From Sphaerisporangium sp040649355 (GTDB lineage: Bacteria > Actinomycetota > Actinomycetes > Streptosporangiales > Streptosporangiaceae), in contig NZ_JBICTU010000031.1 in the NCBI RefSeq assembly GCF_043197795.1, positions 25,315 through 89,314 on the forward strand: a stretch of DNA of 64,000 bases, in the 5' to 3' direction. A program made the position numbers and the translations under genes. Below are positions 33,729 to 42,187 of the stretch, one piece after another; position 1 is the stretch's first letter; the number at the start of each line of letters is the position of its first letter. The notes beneath the pieces are model-generated. The model was not told where the DNA came from, made no database searches, and was given only the letters and a program-made list of their open reading frames with translations.

Positions 33729-35357
33729 TCAGGGAGCGGTGCAGGTGTAGGCCGACGGCACCTGGGTGTTGCCGTTCGGGCGGCTCGCCTGGAAGCCGAA
33801 GGACGTGGACGCGCTGGGCGCCAGCGACCCGTTGTGGCCGGCGTTCCGCGCGGTCACCTTCTGCCCGCTGATCGTGAAGGTCGCGTTCCAGGATCCCGTG
33901 ACCGTGTGGCCGGCCGGGAGGGTGAAGGTCACCGTCCAGCCGGTGATGGCGGCGGTGCCGGTGTTGGTGACGGTCACCGGCTGGATGACGTAGCCGTTGT
34001 CCCACTGGCTCTGGGTGGTGGCGGCGACCCCGCACCCCGTGGTGCCCCCGCCCCCGCCGCTGGTCGTGGTGAAGGTGACCAGGCCGGAGTTGCCGGAGAG
34101 GTTCCCCGCGCCGTCGCGGGCGCGCACGTACACCTGGTACTGCGTGCTGGGGGACAAGCCGGTCAGGGTGATCGAGTTGGTGGTGGACTGGCCGAGCTGC
34201 GGGTCGGTGGCGCCCTGCTCGCGGTAGACGTTGTACCCGGCCAGGCCGGACCCGCCCGCGTCGGTGGAGGCGGTCCACGACAGGGTGGCGCCGGTGGAGG
34301 TGATCGCGGACGCCGCCGGGGTGCCCGGGGTGGTGGGCGGCGTCGTGTCCGTGGTGCCGCCGGTGTAGATGGCCGCCTGCTTGGACGTCGACGCGATGCC
34401 GTTCGCGCCGTTGAAGATCCGCGTGCCCCATGACGTGAGGCTGCTCGTGTTGAAGTTGTTCACCATGTCGAGATAGGCGACGTCACTGCTGTTGCCGCTC
34501 CACGACCAGCCGATATAGCCGACCCCGCGCGCCTGCGCCTGGGCCATGATCGTGTCCTCGTCCGGGTTGCCGTCGGAGTGGTTGAACCCGAACTCGCCGA
34601 TGACCAGCGGCAGCCCGGCCGTCTGGAAGCTGTCCAGGTAGCTGTTGATCTCCGCCGCCGTGTCGAAGACGCCGTACATGTGGATGGAGAACACGGTGTT
34701 GCGCTGCGGGTCGGCGTTGAACACGCTCGCCGCGGTGTCCCGCATGGTGAAGGCCCAGTCCTGTCCCCAGTTGGGCGCGTCGACCATGAGCAGGTGCTGG
34801 AACCCGGCGTTGCGCATGCGGGTGATCGCGCTGGTGGTGGCCTGCGTCCAGTTTGGGGTGACGCTGTTGTTGCCGACCGGCTCGTTGCCGATGTTGATGA
34901 CGACGTAGTTCTCCTGGCCGGTCAGCGCGCTCTGGACGCTGATCCAGTAGTTGACCGCCGCGTCCAGGGTGACCGCGCCGCTCTGCTCGCCGTATCCGGT
35001 GGTGTCGTGGTTCTCCAGCACGCAGATCAACCGGTTCGCCTTGCACTGCGCGACCACGTTGGCCACGTCACTGGCGCTGTTGGCCGTCCATCGCCCGCCG
35101 CTCAGCACCACGCGCACCGTGTTGGCGCCGAGGGACTTGATGCCGGCCAGGGAGGACGTCGTCTGGGTGGGGTACCAGGCGTGCGGGTGGCTCGCGCCGC
35201 GCATGACGAAGGTGCTGCCGGCGGCCTCGACGATCTTCGTGCCGTTCACGCGGAGCCCCACCGCCGCCTGCGCGGGCTGCACCGCGACGAGCGTCGAGAG
35301 CACGAGGGCGAGCAGTGAGAGGACCGCCGCCTCCGCCATCCGTAGTCGCTTTCTCAT
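33729..35357 (-). CDS. Secreted GH5 endo-beta-mannanase with FN3 and CBM2 modules
   Basis: 542 aa. Signal peptide ends near A-Q-A (residue 31). The GH5 catalytic domain (32-335) strongly resembles Streptomyces GH5_8 mannanases: V-M-R-G-A-S-H, then V-L-E-N-H-D-T-T-G-Y-G-E-Q, acid/base Glu159 in N-I-G-N-E-P, nucleophile Glu255 in I-G-E-F-G-F. A Thr/Pro linker leads to a fibronectin type III domain (about 345-430). A C-terminal CBM2 cellulose-binding module (about 440-542) contains the usual W residues and a terminal Cys pair. It should cleave mannan in plant biomass. AAAGGTG precedes the ATG. A LacI-type operator lies 26 bases upstream. Confidence 0.92.
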   Translation of the reverse strand: MRKRLRMAEAAVLSLLALVLSTLVAVQPAQAAVGLRVNGTKIVEAAGSTFVMRGASHPHAWYPTQTTSSLAGIKSLGANTVRVVLSGGRWTANSASDVANVVAQCKANRLICVLENHDTTGYGEQSGAVTLDAAVNYWISVQSALTGQENYVVINIGNEPVGNNSVTPNWTQATTSAITRMRNAGFQHLLMVDAPNWGQDWAFTMRDTAASVFNADPQRNTVFSIHMYGVFDTAAEINSYLDSFQTAGLPLVIGEFGFNHSDGNPDEDTIMAQAQARGVGYIGWSWSGNSSDVAYLDMVNNFNTSSLTSWGTRIFNGANGIASTSKQAAIYTGGTTDTTPPTTPGTPAASAITSTGATLSWTASTDAGGSGLAGYNVYREQGATDPQLGQSTTNSITLTGLSPSTQYQVYVRARDGAGNLSGNSGLVTFTTTSGGGGGTTGCGVAATTQSQWDNGYVIQPVTVTNTGTAAITGWTVTFTLPAGHTVTGSWNATFTISGQKVTARNAGHNGSLAPSASTSFGFQASRPNGNTQVPSAYTCTAP

Positions 35358-35382
35358 GGGTCACCTTTCTTTTTGGGGTTCA

Positions 35383-35394
35383 TTAACCGGTTAA
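35383..35394. promoter_or_regulatory. LacI-family-type operator upstream of the mannanase
   Basis: TTAACCGGTTAA is a perfect 12-bp palindrome with the central CG and AACCGGTT core typical of LacI-family regulators of glycoside hydrolases. It lies 26 bases before the mannanase ATG. No LacI regulator is encoded nearby. The remainder of the gap 35358-35662 shows no gene. Confidence 0.6.
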
Positions 35395-35662
35395 GTCGCA
35401 CGGCGAGCGCCGGGGAGATCGTCGGTTGCGGGAGCGCGCCCATCGTCTGCGGATTCGACGGACATGTACAGCGCGTGCCGGCCGCGTGGGCGGGCCGTAC
35501 GGCGTGAGCGGCGCGGCGCGAGCCAGGGAGGCGCTCGCGACATCGGAAGACGCGGCCGTCCCGGAACGGGCGGGCCGTCAGCGGGCCGCTTCGGGCCGGT
35601 GAATCCGCTGAAACTTTCAGCTTCCCGCGCGGGTCACCGGTGGTGCGACGCCTCCCGCGCGG

Positions 35663-36208
35663 TCAGAGGAGGCGGGGTGCCTCGCGGGCGTCCCCCGAAC
35701 GGCTCCCGGCGTTCAGAGGCATCTCCAGCAGCTGGCCCGGCCAGTCGCCGACCATGAACGTCTCGGACCTGGTGAATCCCTGGCCCTCGTAGTACTTGAC
35801 CAGGCGGCCGTCACCACCGGCGTAACAGTCGACCCGCAGCAGCGACACGCCGAGCTCGACGGCCTCCTGCCTGGCGCGCCGGAGCAGGGCGGCGCCCACC
35901 GCGTGCCCGGCGAACGCCTGGTCGATCACGAGCGCCTGCACGTACAGCTCGGGCTCGGAGGCCGGGGCGATGTAGGAAATCGGCGCCCCGAGCACCGCGC
36001 ATCCGGCGGGCCGGCCTTCCACCTCGGCGATGCGCATGCCACCGGAGGCGGCGTGGGCGGTGACCAGCTCGACGCGGGCGGGGTCGGACGAGAACGGCTC
36101 GCCGCCCCACTGTCCGGTGCGGCCCTCGGCGGCCAGCCACGCCACCGCGCTGTCGTACATCGCCAGAACCGCCGGGACGTCCTCGGCGCGACCGCTGCGG
36201 ATCCTCAC
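35663..36208 (-). CDS. GNAT family N-acetyltransferase
   Basis: 181 aa. The N-terminus M-R-I-R-S-G-R-A-E-D-V-P-A-V is the usual GNAT opening. The acetyl-CoA loop is partly degenerate: Q-A-L-V-I-D-Q-A-F-A-G-H-A-V-G-A-A-L-L (expected Q/R-x-x-G-x-G/A). V-D-C-Y-A-G-G-D-G-R-L-V-K-Y-Y-E-G-Q-G-F ends the fold. The GTG at 36208 is preceded by AGGA. Substrate unknown. Divergent from copC. Confidence 0.88.
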   Translation of the reverse strand: MRIRSGRAEDVPAVLAMYDSAVAWLAAEGRTGQWGGEPFSSDPARVELVTAHAASGGMRIAEVEGRPAGCAVLGAPISYIAPASEPELYVQALVIDQAFAGHAVGAALLRRARQEAVELGVSLLRVDCYAGGDGRLVKYYEGQGFTRSETFMVGDWPGQLLEMPLNAGSRSGDAREAPRLL

Positions 36209-36355
36209 GCCACGGATCCTAAGGGCCCCGCCCAGACCACGCCCATCCCGGACGGCCCGCCGACCGGGCTCATCCCATGTGTGAGACGATTCTGAGCGTC
36301 CTGCACGCCAATATGGCTTGCCGGCCGCGCCTCCGGGTCACCTTGGAGTTCGTCA

Positions 36356-36967
36356 GTGAGATTCCCCGTCATCCGAGCGCTGCTGGCGCTCTTCCTGGCC
36401 GGTGTGGTTCTCGGCCTCGGCGCCCAGCCCGCTCTTGCGCACGACAGCCTCAAGAGCAGCTCACCGGCCAAGGACGCGACCGTCTCGCGGCTCGACCAGA
36501 TCGAGCTGGAGTTCAGCGCCCACGTGAGCTTCCCGGTGGTCGTCCTGCACGACGCCGCCGGGCGGCGCTTCGAGTCCGGTCCTCCGCGTACCGACGGCCC
36601 GAAGGTCTTCGAGAGCGTCGCAGGCCCGCTCCCGCCCGGCGGTTACGTCATCGCCTGGCGCGTCGTCTCCTCCGACGGGCACCCCGTGGAGGGAGAGATC
36701 CCGTTCACCGTCCAAGGCTCGCAGGCGGGGACGGCCGCACCGACGGGAGCGCCGGCCGGGGGGAGCACCGCCCCGGCATCGGCGCCCGCCGACCCGGAGC
36801 CACAGGCGGGCGTGCCCGTATGGGTCTGGGCGGGCCTCGGCCTGCTCGTGATCGTCGGAGCGGCGGTCCTCCTCGTCGGGCGCGGGTCGCCCCGGACGGA
36901 TGAGGAGGCCCCGGTCGGCCACGACCCCGCGCCGGATTCCACGCCGGACGGCGAGCGGGAGCCGTGA
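36356..36967 (+). CDS. copC: CopC domain copper-binding protein, membrane-anchored
   Basis: 203 aa. The signal peptide ends A-L-A (residue 28) and the mature protein begins H-D-S-L, so His1 is the copper-ligating N-terminus as in CopC. The CopC beta-barrel occupies about 29-122 and includes the second ligand region D-G-H-P-V-E-G. An Ala/Pro-rich linker leads to a C-terminal transmembrane helix (about 155-175) and an acidic tail. It binds Cu(II) outside the membrane. Usually clustered with copD and ycnI, here it stands alone. GTG 36356 has GGAG nine bases upstream. Confidence 0.92.
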   Translation: MRFPVIRALLALFLAGVVLGLGAQPALAHDSLKSSSPAKDATVSRLDQIELEFSAHVSFPVVVLHDAAGRRFESGPPRTDGPKVFESVAGPLPPGGYVIAWRVVSSDGHPVEGEIPFTVQGSQAGTAAPTGAPAGGSTAPASAPADPEPQAGVPVWVWAGLGLLVIVGAAVLLVGRGSPRTDEEAPVGHDPAPDSTPDGEREP

Positions 36968-37326
36968 CGGCGCTTGGACGCCTCGGCCGGCGAGCCCAGT
37001 ACCTGGTCCGCAGCGACAAGAGCGGCGGGACCGCCGTGCACAGACCGTCCGCGCTGCGCAAGAAGACCTGAGATCAGGGATCCTTGGGGCCTCCTTGGTC
37101 CCCTATCTCCACAGGGGGCGGGAACGTGGCCCGTGCTTGACGCGCATACGGGCATGCCGTGAGGCGCGTGAGGCACCCGGCGTAGGGATCGCGTCAAGAT
37201 TCACCTTTGCGGCGTATGGAAGCCGTCAAGACCCACCAACAGCCTCAAATCACGCGATTTGCTGACTATGGAGACCGCCCGACCTGGGCGGTCGGAAGCA
37301 TGTTCGTCCGGATTTGAGGAGTGGGG
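36968..37326 (+). promoter_or_regulatory. kdp leader region with direct repeats and hairpins
   Basis: No gene in these 359 bases. CGTCAAGA occurs at 37192-37199 and 37224-37231, 32 bases (about three helical turns) apart, which suits cooperative response-regulator (KdpE-type) binding. CAAATC-ACGC-GATTTG (37246-37261) and GACCGCCC-gacct-GGGCGGTC (37273-37293) are perfect hairpins just before the first ORF. TTGACG at 37136-37141 may be a -35 element. A G/C-rich imperfect palindrome lies at 37084-37105. Confidence 0.45.
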
Positions 37327-37410
37327 ATGGCTGACGTCATCTTCGTTGCCCTGACGATCGCGATATTCGTGGTCATCGGGTTCGTCGTCAAGGCGGTGGA
37401 GCGCCTGTGA
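37327..37410 (+). CDS. 27-aa membrane peptide at head of the kdp operon
   Basis: M-A-D-V-I-F-V-A-L then a hydrophobic helix, ending K-A-V-E-R-L. GAGGAGTGGGG lies directly upstream of the ATG. Its TGA overlaps the GTG of kdpF (GTGA), giving the same coupling as the rest of the operon. It is a single transmembrane helix like KdpF but not homologous in its ends. It may be an extra stabilising subunit of the pump. Too short for most annotation pipelines. Confidence 0.7.
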   Translation: MADVIFVALTIAIFVVIGFVVKAVERL

Positions 37411-37496
37411 GCGCTGCCAACGCCGCCGGGCTGGTGGTCACCGCCGGCCTGGTGATCTTCATGGTCGCGGCCCTGCTGTTCCCGGAGCGCTTCTGA
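37407..37496 (+). CDS. kdpF: KdpF, small subunit of K+-transporting ATPase
   Basis: 29 aa. One transmembrane helix followed by L-L-F-P-E-R-F, the KdpF C-terminal signature. It stabilises the KdpABC complex in the membrane. GTG start overlaps the stop of the 27-aa gene; its TGA overlaps the kdpA ATG (TGATG). Confidence 0.88.
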   Translation: MSAANAAGLVVTAGLVIFMVAALLFPERF

Positions 37497-39157
37497 TGTC
37501 GACCGCCACAGCGGGGATCCTGTTCATCGGATCCCTCGTCCTCGCCCTGGTGCTGACGCACCGTCCGCTGGGCGACTACATGTACCGCGTCTACAGCAGC
37601 GCGAGGCACCTGGCGCCGGAGCGGGTGATCTACCGGCTCGTCGGCGTCCAGCCGGACGCCGAGCAGCGGTGGAGCGTGTACGCCCGCAGCGTGCTGGCCT
37701 TCTCGGCCGTCTCCATCCTGTTCCTCTACGCCTTCCAGCGTCTGCAGGACAAGCTCTTCCTGAGCCTCGGCTTCACCGCGGTCCCCGACCACATCGCGTG
37801 GAACACCGCCGTCAGCTTCGTCACCAACACCAACTGGCAGGCGTACTCGGGCGAGTCCACGATGGGCCACCTGGTGCAGATGTCCGGCCTGGCCGTGCAG
37901 AACTTCGTGTCTGCCGCCGTCGGGATGGCCGTCGCGATGGCGCTGGTCCGCGGGTTCGCCCGCAAGCAGACCGAGAACCTCGGCAACTTCTGGGTCGACC
38001 TGGTCCGCGGCACGGTGCGCATCCTGCTGCCGATCGCCTTCGTCGGCGCGATCGTCCTGGTGGCGGGCGGTCTGATCCAGAACTTCTCGGGCGTCCACGA
38101 GGTCGCGAGGCTCGCCGGGGGCACCCAGGGCATCACCGGCGGCCCCGTCGCCAGCCAGGAGATCATCAAGGAGCTGGGCAACAACGGCGGCGGCTTCTAC
38201 AACACCAACTCCGCCCATCCCTTCGAGAACGCCAGTAGCTGGACGAACTGGATCGAGATCTTCGCGATCCTGGTGCTGCCGTTCGCGCTGCCCCGCACGT
38301 TCGGCCGGATGGTAGGCGACCGGCGGCAGGGCTACGCGATCGTCGCGGTCATGGGCATCCTGGCCTTCTCCAGCGTGGCCCTGCTCACCGGGCTGGAGCT
38401 CGCGCACAACGGCACGGTCCCGCAGGCCGTCGGCGCCGCGATGGAGGGCAAGGACGTCAGGTTCGGCGTCGCCAACTCCGGCACCTTCGCCGCGGCCACG
38501 ACGTTGACCTCGACCGGCGCGGTCAACTCCTTCCACGACTCGTTCACCGCCCTCGGCGGCATGGTGACGATGGCCAACATGATGCTGGGGGAGGTCGCGC
38601 CCGGCGGTGTGGGTGCGGGCCTGTACGGCATGCTCGTGCTCGCGGTGATCACCGTCTTCGTCGCCGGCCTCATGGTCGGCCGCACGCCCGAGTACCTCGG
38701 CAAGAAGATCGGCGCCCGAGAGATCAAGCTGGCGTCGATGTACTTCCTGACCACACCCGTGCTCGTGCTCATAGGCACGGCCCTGGCCATGGGATCGCCG
38801 GCGCAACGGGCGAGCATGCTGAACGGCGGGCCACACGGCCTGTCGGAGGTGCTCTACGCCTTCACCAGCGCCTCCAACAACAACGGATCGGCCTTCGCCG
38901 GACTGACCGTGAACACCCCGTGGTACGACACGGCGCTCGGCCTGTGCATGGCGTTCGGGCGCTTCCTGCCGATCGTCTTCGTCCTCGGCCTGGCGGGCTC
39001 GCTGGCCAGGCAGGCACCCGTGCCGGCGTCGGCGGGCACGCTGCCCACGTACCGGCCGCAGTTCGTCGGCATGGTCGTCGGTGTGACGATCATCCTCGTC
39101 GCGCTGACCTTCCTCCCCTCCCTGGCGCTCGGGCCGCTCGCAGAAGGAATCTCGTAA
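37496..39157 (+). CDS. kdpA: KdpA, K+-binding channel subunit
   Basis: 553 aa, about ten transmembrane helices. The four selectivity-filter-like loops are visible, for example F-V-T-N-T-N-W-Q, G-N-N-G-G-G-F-Y-N-T-N-S-A-H-P-F, the threonine/glycine-rich loop near F-A-A-A-T-T, and S-N-N-N-G-S-A-F-A-G. It takes up K+ with high affinity for the KdpFABC P-type ATPase. Start and stop overlap kdpF and kdpB by one base (TGATG, TAATG). Confidence 0.97.
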   Translation: MSTATAGILFIGSLVLALVLTHRPLGDYMYRVYSSARHLAPERVIYRLVGVQPDAEQRWSVYARSVLAFSAVSILFLYAFQRLQDKLFLSLGFTAVPDHIAWNTAVSFVTNTNWQAYSGESTMGHLVQMSGLAVQNFVSAAVGMAVAMALVRGFARKQTENLGNFWVDLVRGTVRILLPIAFVGAIVLVAGGLIQNFSGVHEVARLAGGTQGITGGPVASQEIIKELGNNGGGFYNTNSAHPFENASSWTNWIEIFAILVLPFALPRTFGRMVGDRRQGYAIVAVMGILAFSSVALLTGLELAHNGTVPQAVGAAMEGKDVRFGVANSGTFAAATTLTSTGAVNSFHDSFTALGGMVTMANMMLGEVAPGGVGAGLYGMLVLAVITVFVAGLMVGRTPEYLGKKIGAREIKLASMYFLTTPVLVLIGTALAMGSPAQRASMLNGGPHGLSEVLYAFTSASNNNGSAFAGLTVNTPWYDTALGLCMAFGRFLPIVFVLGLAGSLARQAPVPASAGTLPTYRPQFVGMVVGVTIILVALTFLPSLALGPLAEGIS

Positions 39158-41304
39158 TGGCAACCCCAGTGCTCCATGCGCCGGGCCGTACACCCGCGCC
39201 GGACAAGAACGGCAAGGTGGGGGGCGGCCTGCTCGACCCCAGGCAACTCGTCACGTCCCTGCCGGACGCGCTGCGCAAGCTGAACCCCGCGACGCTGTGG
39301 CGCAACCCGGTGATGTTCATCGTCGAGATCGGCGCGGGCTTCACCACCGTTCTCGCGATCACCAGCCCTTCGATCTTCGCCTGGGCCATCGTGGTGTGGC
39401 TCTGGCTGACCGTCGTGTTCGCCAACCTCGCCGAGGCCGTGGCCGAGGGCCGGGGCAAGGCGCAGGCCGCCACCCTCCGCGCCGCCAAGCGCGACACGAT
39501 GGCGCGCCGGCTCACGGGCTGGCGGGCCGGCCAGAACGTCGTCTCGTGGGACTCCGTGGGAGCCCCCGAGCTCAGGCAGGGCGACTTCGTGATCGTCGAG
39601 GCCGGAGAGATCATCCCGGGCGACGGCGACGTGGTCGAGGGGATCGCCAGCGTGGACGAGTCCGCCATCACGGGTGAGTCCGCACCGGTCATCCGCGAGT
39701 CGGGCGGCGACCGGTCGGCGGTCACGGGCGGCACCAAGGTGCTGTCGGACCGCATCGTCGTACAGATCACGCAGAAGCCGGGCGAGAGCTTCATCGACCG
39801 GATGATCGCCCTGGTCGAGGGCGCCAACCGCCAGAAGACCCCCAACGAGATCGCGCTCAACATCCTGCTCGCCGCGCTGACGATCATCTTCCTGGTCGCC
39901 ACGGCGACCATGCAGCCGCTGGCCATCTACTCCAAGGCGGTGAACCCGGGCTTCCCGGACTCGCTCGCCCTGACCGGGAACGGCGTCACCGGCATCGTGC
40001 TGGTGTCGCTCCTGGTCTGCCTCATCCCGACGACGATCGGCGCGCTGCTGTCGGCCATCGGCATCGCGGGCATGGACCGGCTCGTCCAGCGCAACGTCCT
40101 CGCGATGAGCGGCCGCGCGGTCGAGGCCGCGGGCGACGTCAGCACCCTGCTGCTGGACAAGACCGGCACCATCACGCTCGGCAACCGGCAGGCGTCGGAG
40201 TTCGCGGCGGTGCCGGGCGTCACCCCGGACGACCTGGCCGCCGCCGCGCAGCTCGCGAGCCTCGCCGACGAGACCCCCGAGGGCCGTTCCATCGTGGTCT
40301 ACGCGAAGCAGGCGTACGGCCTGCGGGAACGCAAGCCGGGGGAACTGGCCCACGCCGAGTGGATCCCGTTCACCGCCCAGACCCGGATGTCGGGCGTGAA
40401 CGTGGACGGCCGCCAGGTGCGCAAGGGGGCCGCCACTGCGGTCATGAAATGGGTGCGCGACCACGGTGGCCACCCGACCAACGAGGTCGGCGACCTGGTG
40501 GACGGCATCTCCGCCTCGGGCGGCACGCCGCTGGTGGTCGGCGAGGTGCTCGAAGGGAAGGCCCGCGTGCTGGGGGTCATCCACCTCAAGGACGTCGTCA
40601 AGCAGGGCATGCGCGAGCGGTTCGACGAGATGCGCAAGATGGGCATCCGTACCGTGATGATCACCGGGGACAACCCGCTGACGGCCAAGGCCATCGCGAC
40701 CGAGGCGGGGGTCGACGACTTCCTGGCCGAGGCGACCCCCGAGGACAAGCTGACCCTGATCCGCAAGGAACAGCAAGGCGGGCGGCTGGTCGCCATGACC
40801 GGCGACGGCACGAACGACGCCCCCGCGCTCGCCCAGGCCGACGTCGGGGTGGCGATGAACACCGGGACCTCGGCCGCCAAGGAGGCCGGGAACATGGTCG
40901 ACCTCGACTCCAACCCCACCAAGCTGATCGAGATCGTCGAGATCGGCAAACAACTCCTGATCACACGGGGAGCGCTGACGACGTTCTCCATCGCGAACGA
41001 CATCGCCAAGTACTTCGCGATCATCCCGGCGATGTTCGCCGCCGTGTACCCCGGCCTCGACGCGCTCAACATCATGCGCCTGGCCAGCCCGCAGTCGGCG
41101 ATCCTGTCGGCGGTCATCTTCAACGCCATCATCATCGTCGCGCTGATCCCGCTGGCGCTGCGCGGCGTCAGGTACCGCCCTTCGAGCGCCTCCAAGCTGC
41201 TCAACCGCAACCTCTACGTCTACGGTCTCGGCGGCATCGTCGTCCCGTTCATCGGGATCAAGATCATCGACCTCGTCATCCACTTCCTTCCGGGGATGTC
41301 ATAA
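39157..41304 (+). CDS. kdpB: KdpB, ATP-hydrolysing subunit
   Basis: 715 aa. P-type ATPase with T-G-E-S in the actuator, phosphorylated Asp334 in D-K-T-G-T, and the hinge G-D-G-T-N-D-A-P-A-L. No N-terminal metal-binding domain, as expected for KdpB. It energises K+ transport through KdpA. ATG overlaps the kdpA stop, and the TAA is adjacent to the kdpC ATG. Confidence 0.97.
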   Translation: MATPVLHAPGRTPAPDKNGKVGGGLLDPRQLVTSLPDALRKLNPATLWRNPVMFIVEIGAGFTTVLAITSPSIFAWAIVVWLWLTVVFANLAEAVAEGRGKAQAATLRAAKRDTMARRLTGWRAGQNVVSWDSVGAPELRQGDFVIVEAGEIIPGDGDVVEGIASVDESAITGESAPVIRESGGDRSAVTGGTKVLSDRIVVQITQKPGESFIDRMIALVEGANRQKTPNEIALNILLAALTIIFLVATATMQPLAIYSKAVNPGFPDSLALTGNGVTGIVLVSLLVCLIPTTIGALLSAIGIAGMDRLVQRNVLAMSGRAVEAAGDVSTLLLDKTGTITLGNRQASEFAAVPGVTPDDLAAAAQLASLADETPEGRSIVVYAKQAYGLRERKPGELAHAEWIPFTAQTRMSGVNVDGRQVRKGAATAVMKWVRDHGGHPTNEVGDLVDGISASGGTPLVVGEVLEGKARVLGVIHLKDVVKQGMRERFDEMRKMGIRTVMITGDNPLTAKAIATEAGVDDFLAEATPEDKLTLIRKEQQGGRLVAMTGDGTNDAPALAQADVGVAMNTGTSAAKEAGNMVDLDSNPTKLIEIVEIGKQLLITRGALTTFSIANDIAKYFAIIPAMFAAVYPGLDALNIMRLASPQSAILSAVIFNAIIIVALIPLALRGVRYRPSSASKLLNRNLYVYGLGGIVVPFIGIKIIDLVIHFLPGMS

Positions 41305-42183
41305 ATGGAACGCCTGCCAAGCTGGATCCGCCAGCACCTGGCCGCGCTGCGCGCGCTGCTCGTGCTCACCCTGGTGACCGGGGCGATCTATCCCCTCGTG
41401 GTCACCGGCATCGCCCAGGCCGTGTTCAACGACAGCGCCAACGGCTCGCTCGTTCAGAAGGACGGCAAGGACACGGGCAGCTCCCTCGTCGGCCAGAGCT
41501 TCACCGACGCCTCAGGCGACCCGGTGAGGAAGTACTTCCAGAGTCGCCCCTCGGTGGCCGGCGACGGGTACGACATGCTGTCCACCGCCGCCAGCAACCT
41601 CGGCCCCGAGGACATCGTGGACACCCTCGCGGTGCCCGGGGCCAAGGACGCGGAGGGCGCCCCCGACACCGGCAAGCAGAGCCTGCTCACCCAGGTCTGC
41701 GCCCGCAGCAAGGCCATCGGCGACCTGGAGGGCGTCAGCGGCGCGCGGCCGTACTGCACGGCCGACGGGGTGGGCGCGGTGCTGAAGGTCTTCCCGGCCG
41801 TCGGCACGCCGGCCCGGGCCGTCAGCGTCAACCAGGCGTGTCCCACGGCGCCCTTCGTCGCCCGGTACAGGGGCGTGAAGGTCGAGTGCGGGAAGCCCGG
41901 CGAGGACTACGCGGCCGGCCGTACGGTCGCGGTCAGGGGCTCGGCGAAGGCCGTCGTGCCTCCCGACGCGGTCACCGCCAGCGGCTCAGGCCTCGACCCG
42001 GACATCTCCGTCGCCTACGCCCACCTGCAGGCCAACCGGGTCGCCAGGGAACGCGGCCTCACGCCGGCCCAGGTGGGAAGCCTGATCGACGAGTACACCA
42101 CGGGCCGGAGCCTCGGGTTCATGGGCGAGCCCGCGGTGAACGTCCTGCGGCTGAACCTGGCTCTCGATCGGCTCAGGGGATAG
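41305..42183 (+). CDS. kdpC: KdpC with long extracytoplasmic insert
   Basis: 292 aa; E. coli KdpC is about 190 aa. One N-terminal transmembrane helix (about 15-38), then F-N-D-S-A-N-G-S-L and Y-F-Q-S-R-P-S, the KdpC conserved core, and the C-terminal S-G-S-G-L-D-P-D-I-S with the last helix. Between them lies an extra segment of about 100 residues with four cysteines (V-C-A-R-S-K, P-Y-C-T, Q-A-C-P, V-E-C-G), possibly two disulfides. KdpC acts as the assembly and ATP-affinity subunit. Four bases separate it from kdpD. Confidence 0.93.
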   Translation: MERLPSWIRQHLAALRALLVLTLVTGAIYPLVVTGIAQAVFNDSANGSLVQKDGKDTGSSLVGQSFTDASGDPVRKYFQSRPSVAGDGYDMLSTAASNLGPEDIVDTLAVPGAKDAEGAPDTGKQSLLTQVCARSKAIGDLEGVSGARPYCTADGVGAVLKVFPAVGTPARAVSVNQACPTAPFVARYRGVKVECGKPGEDYAAGRTVAVRGSAKAVVPPDAVTASGSGLDPDISVAYAHLQANRVARERGLTPAQVGSLIDEYTTGRSLGFMGEPAVNVLRLNLALDRLRG

Positions 42184-42187
42184 GGCG

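Noticed and set aside
35464..35757. 97-codon frame upstream of the GNAT gene
   Set aside because: Arg/Gly-rich, overlaps the GNAT 3' end antisense, no ribosome site.
37084..37105. DosR-like box in the kdp leader (TTGGGGCC...GGTCCCC)
   Set aside because: The spacer between GGGCC and GTCCC is six bases instead of four, and kdp is not a DosR-type target. It is more likely a weak hairpin after copC.
38854..41283. 809-codon minus-strand frame opposite kdpB
   Set aside because: Antisense to a perfect KdpB; composition is that of a codon-bias shadow with no domain.
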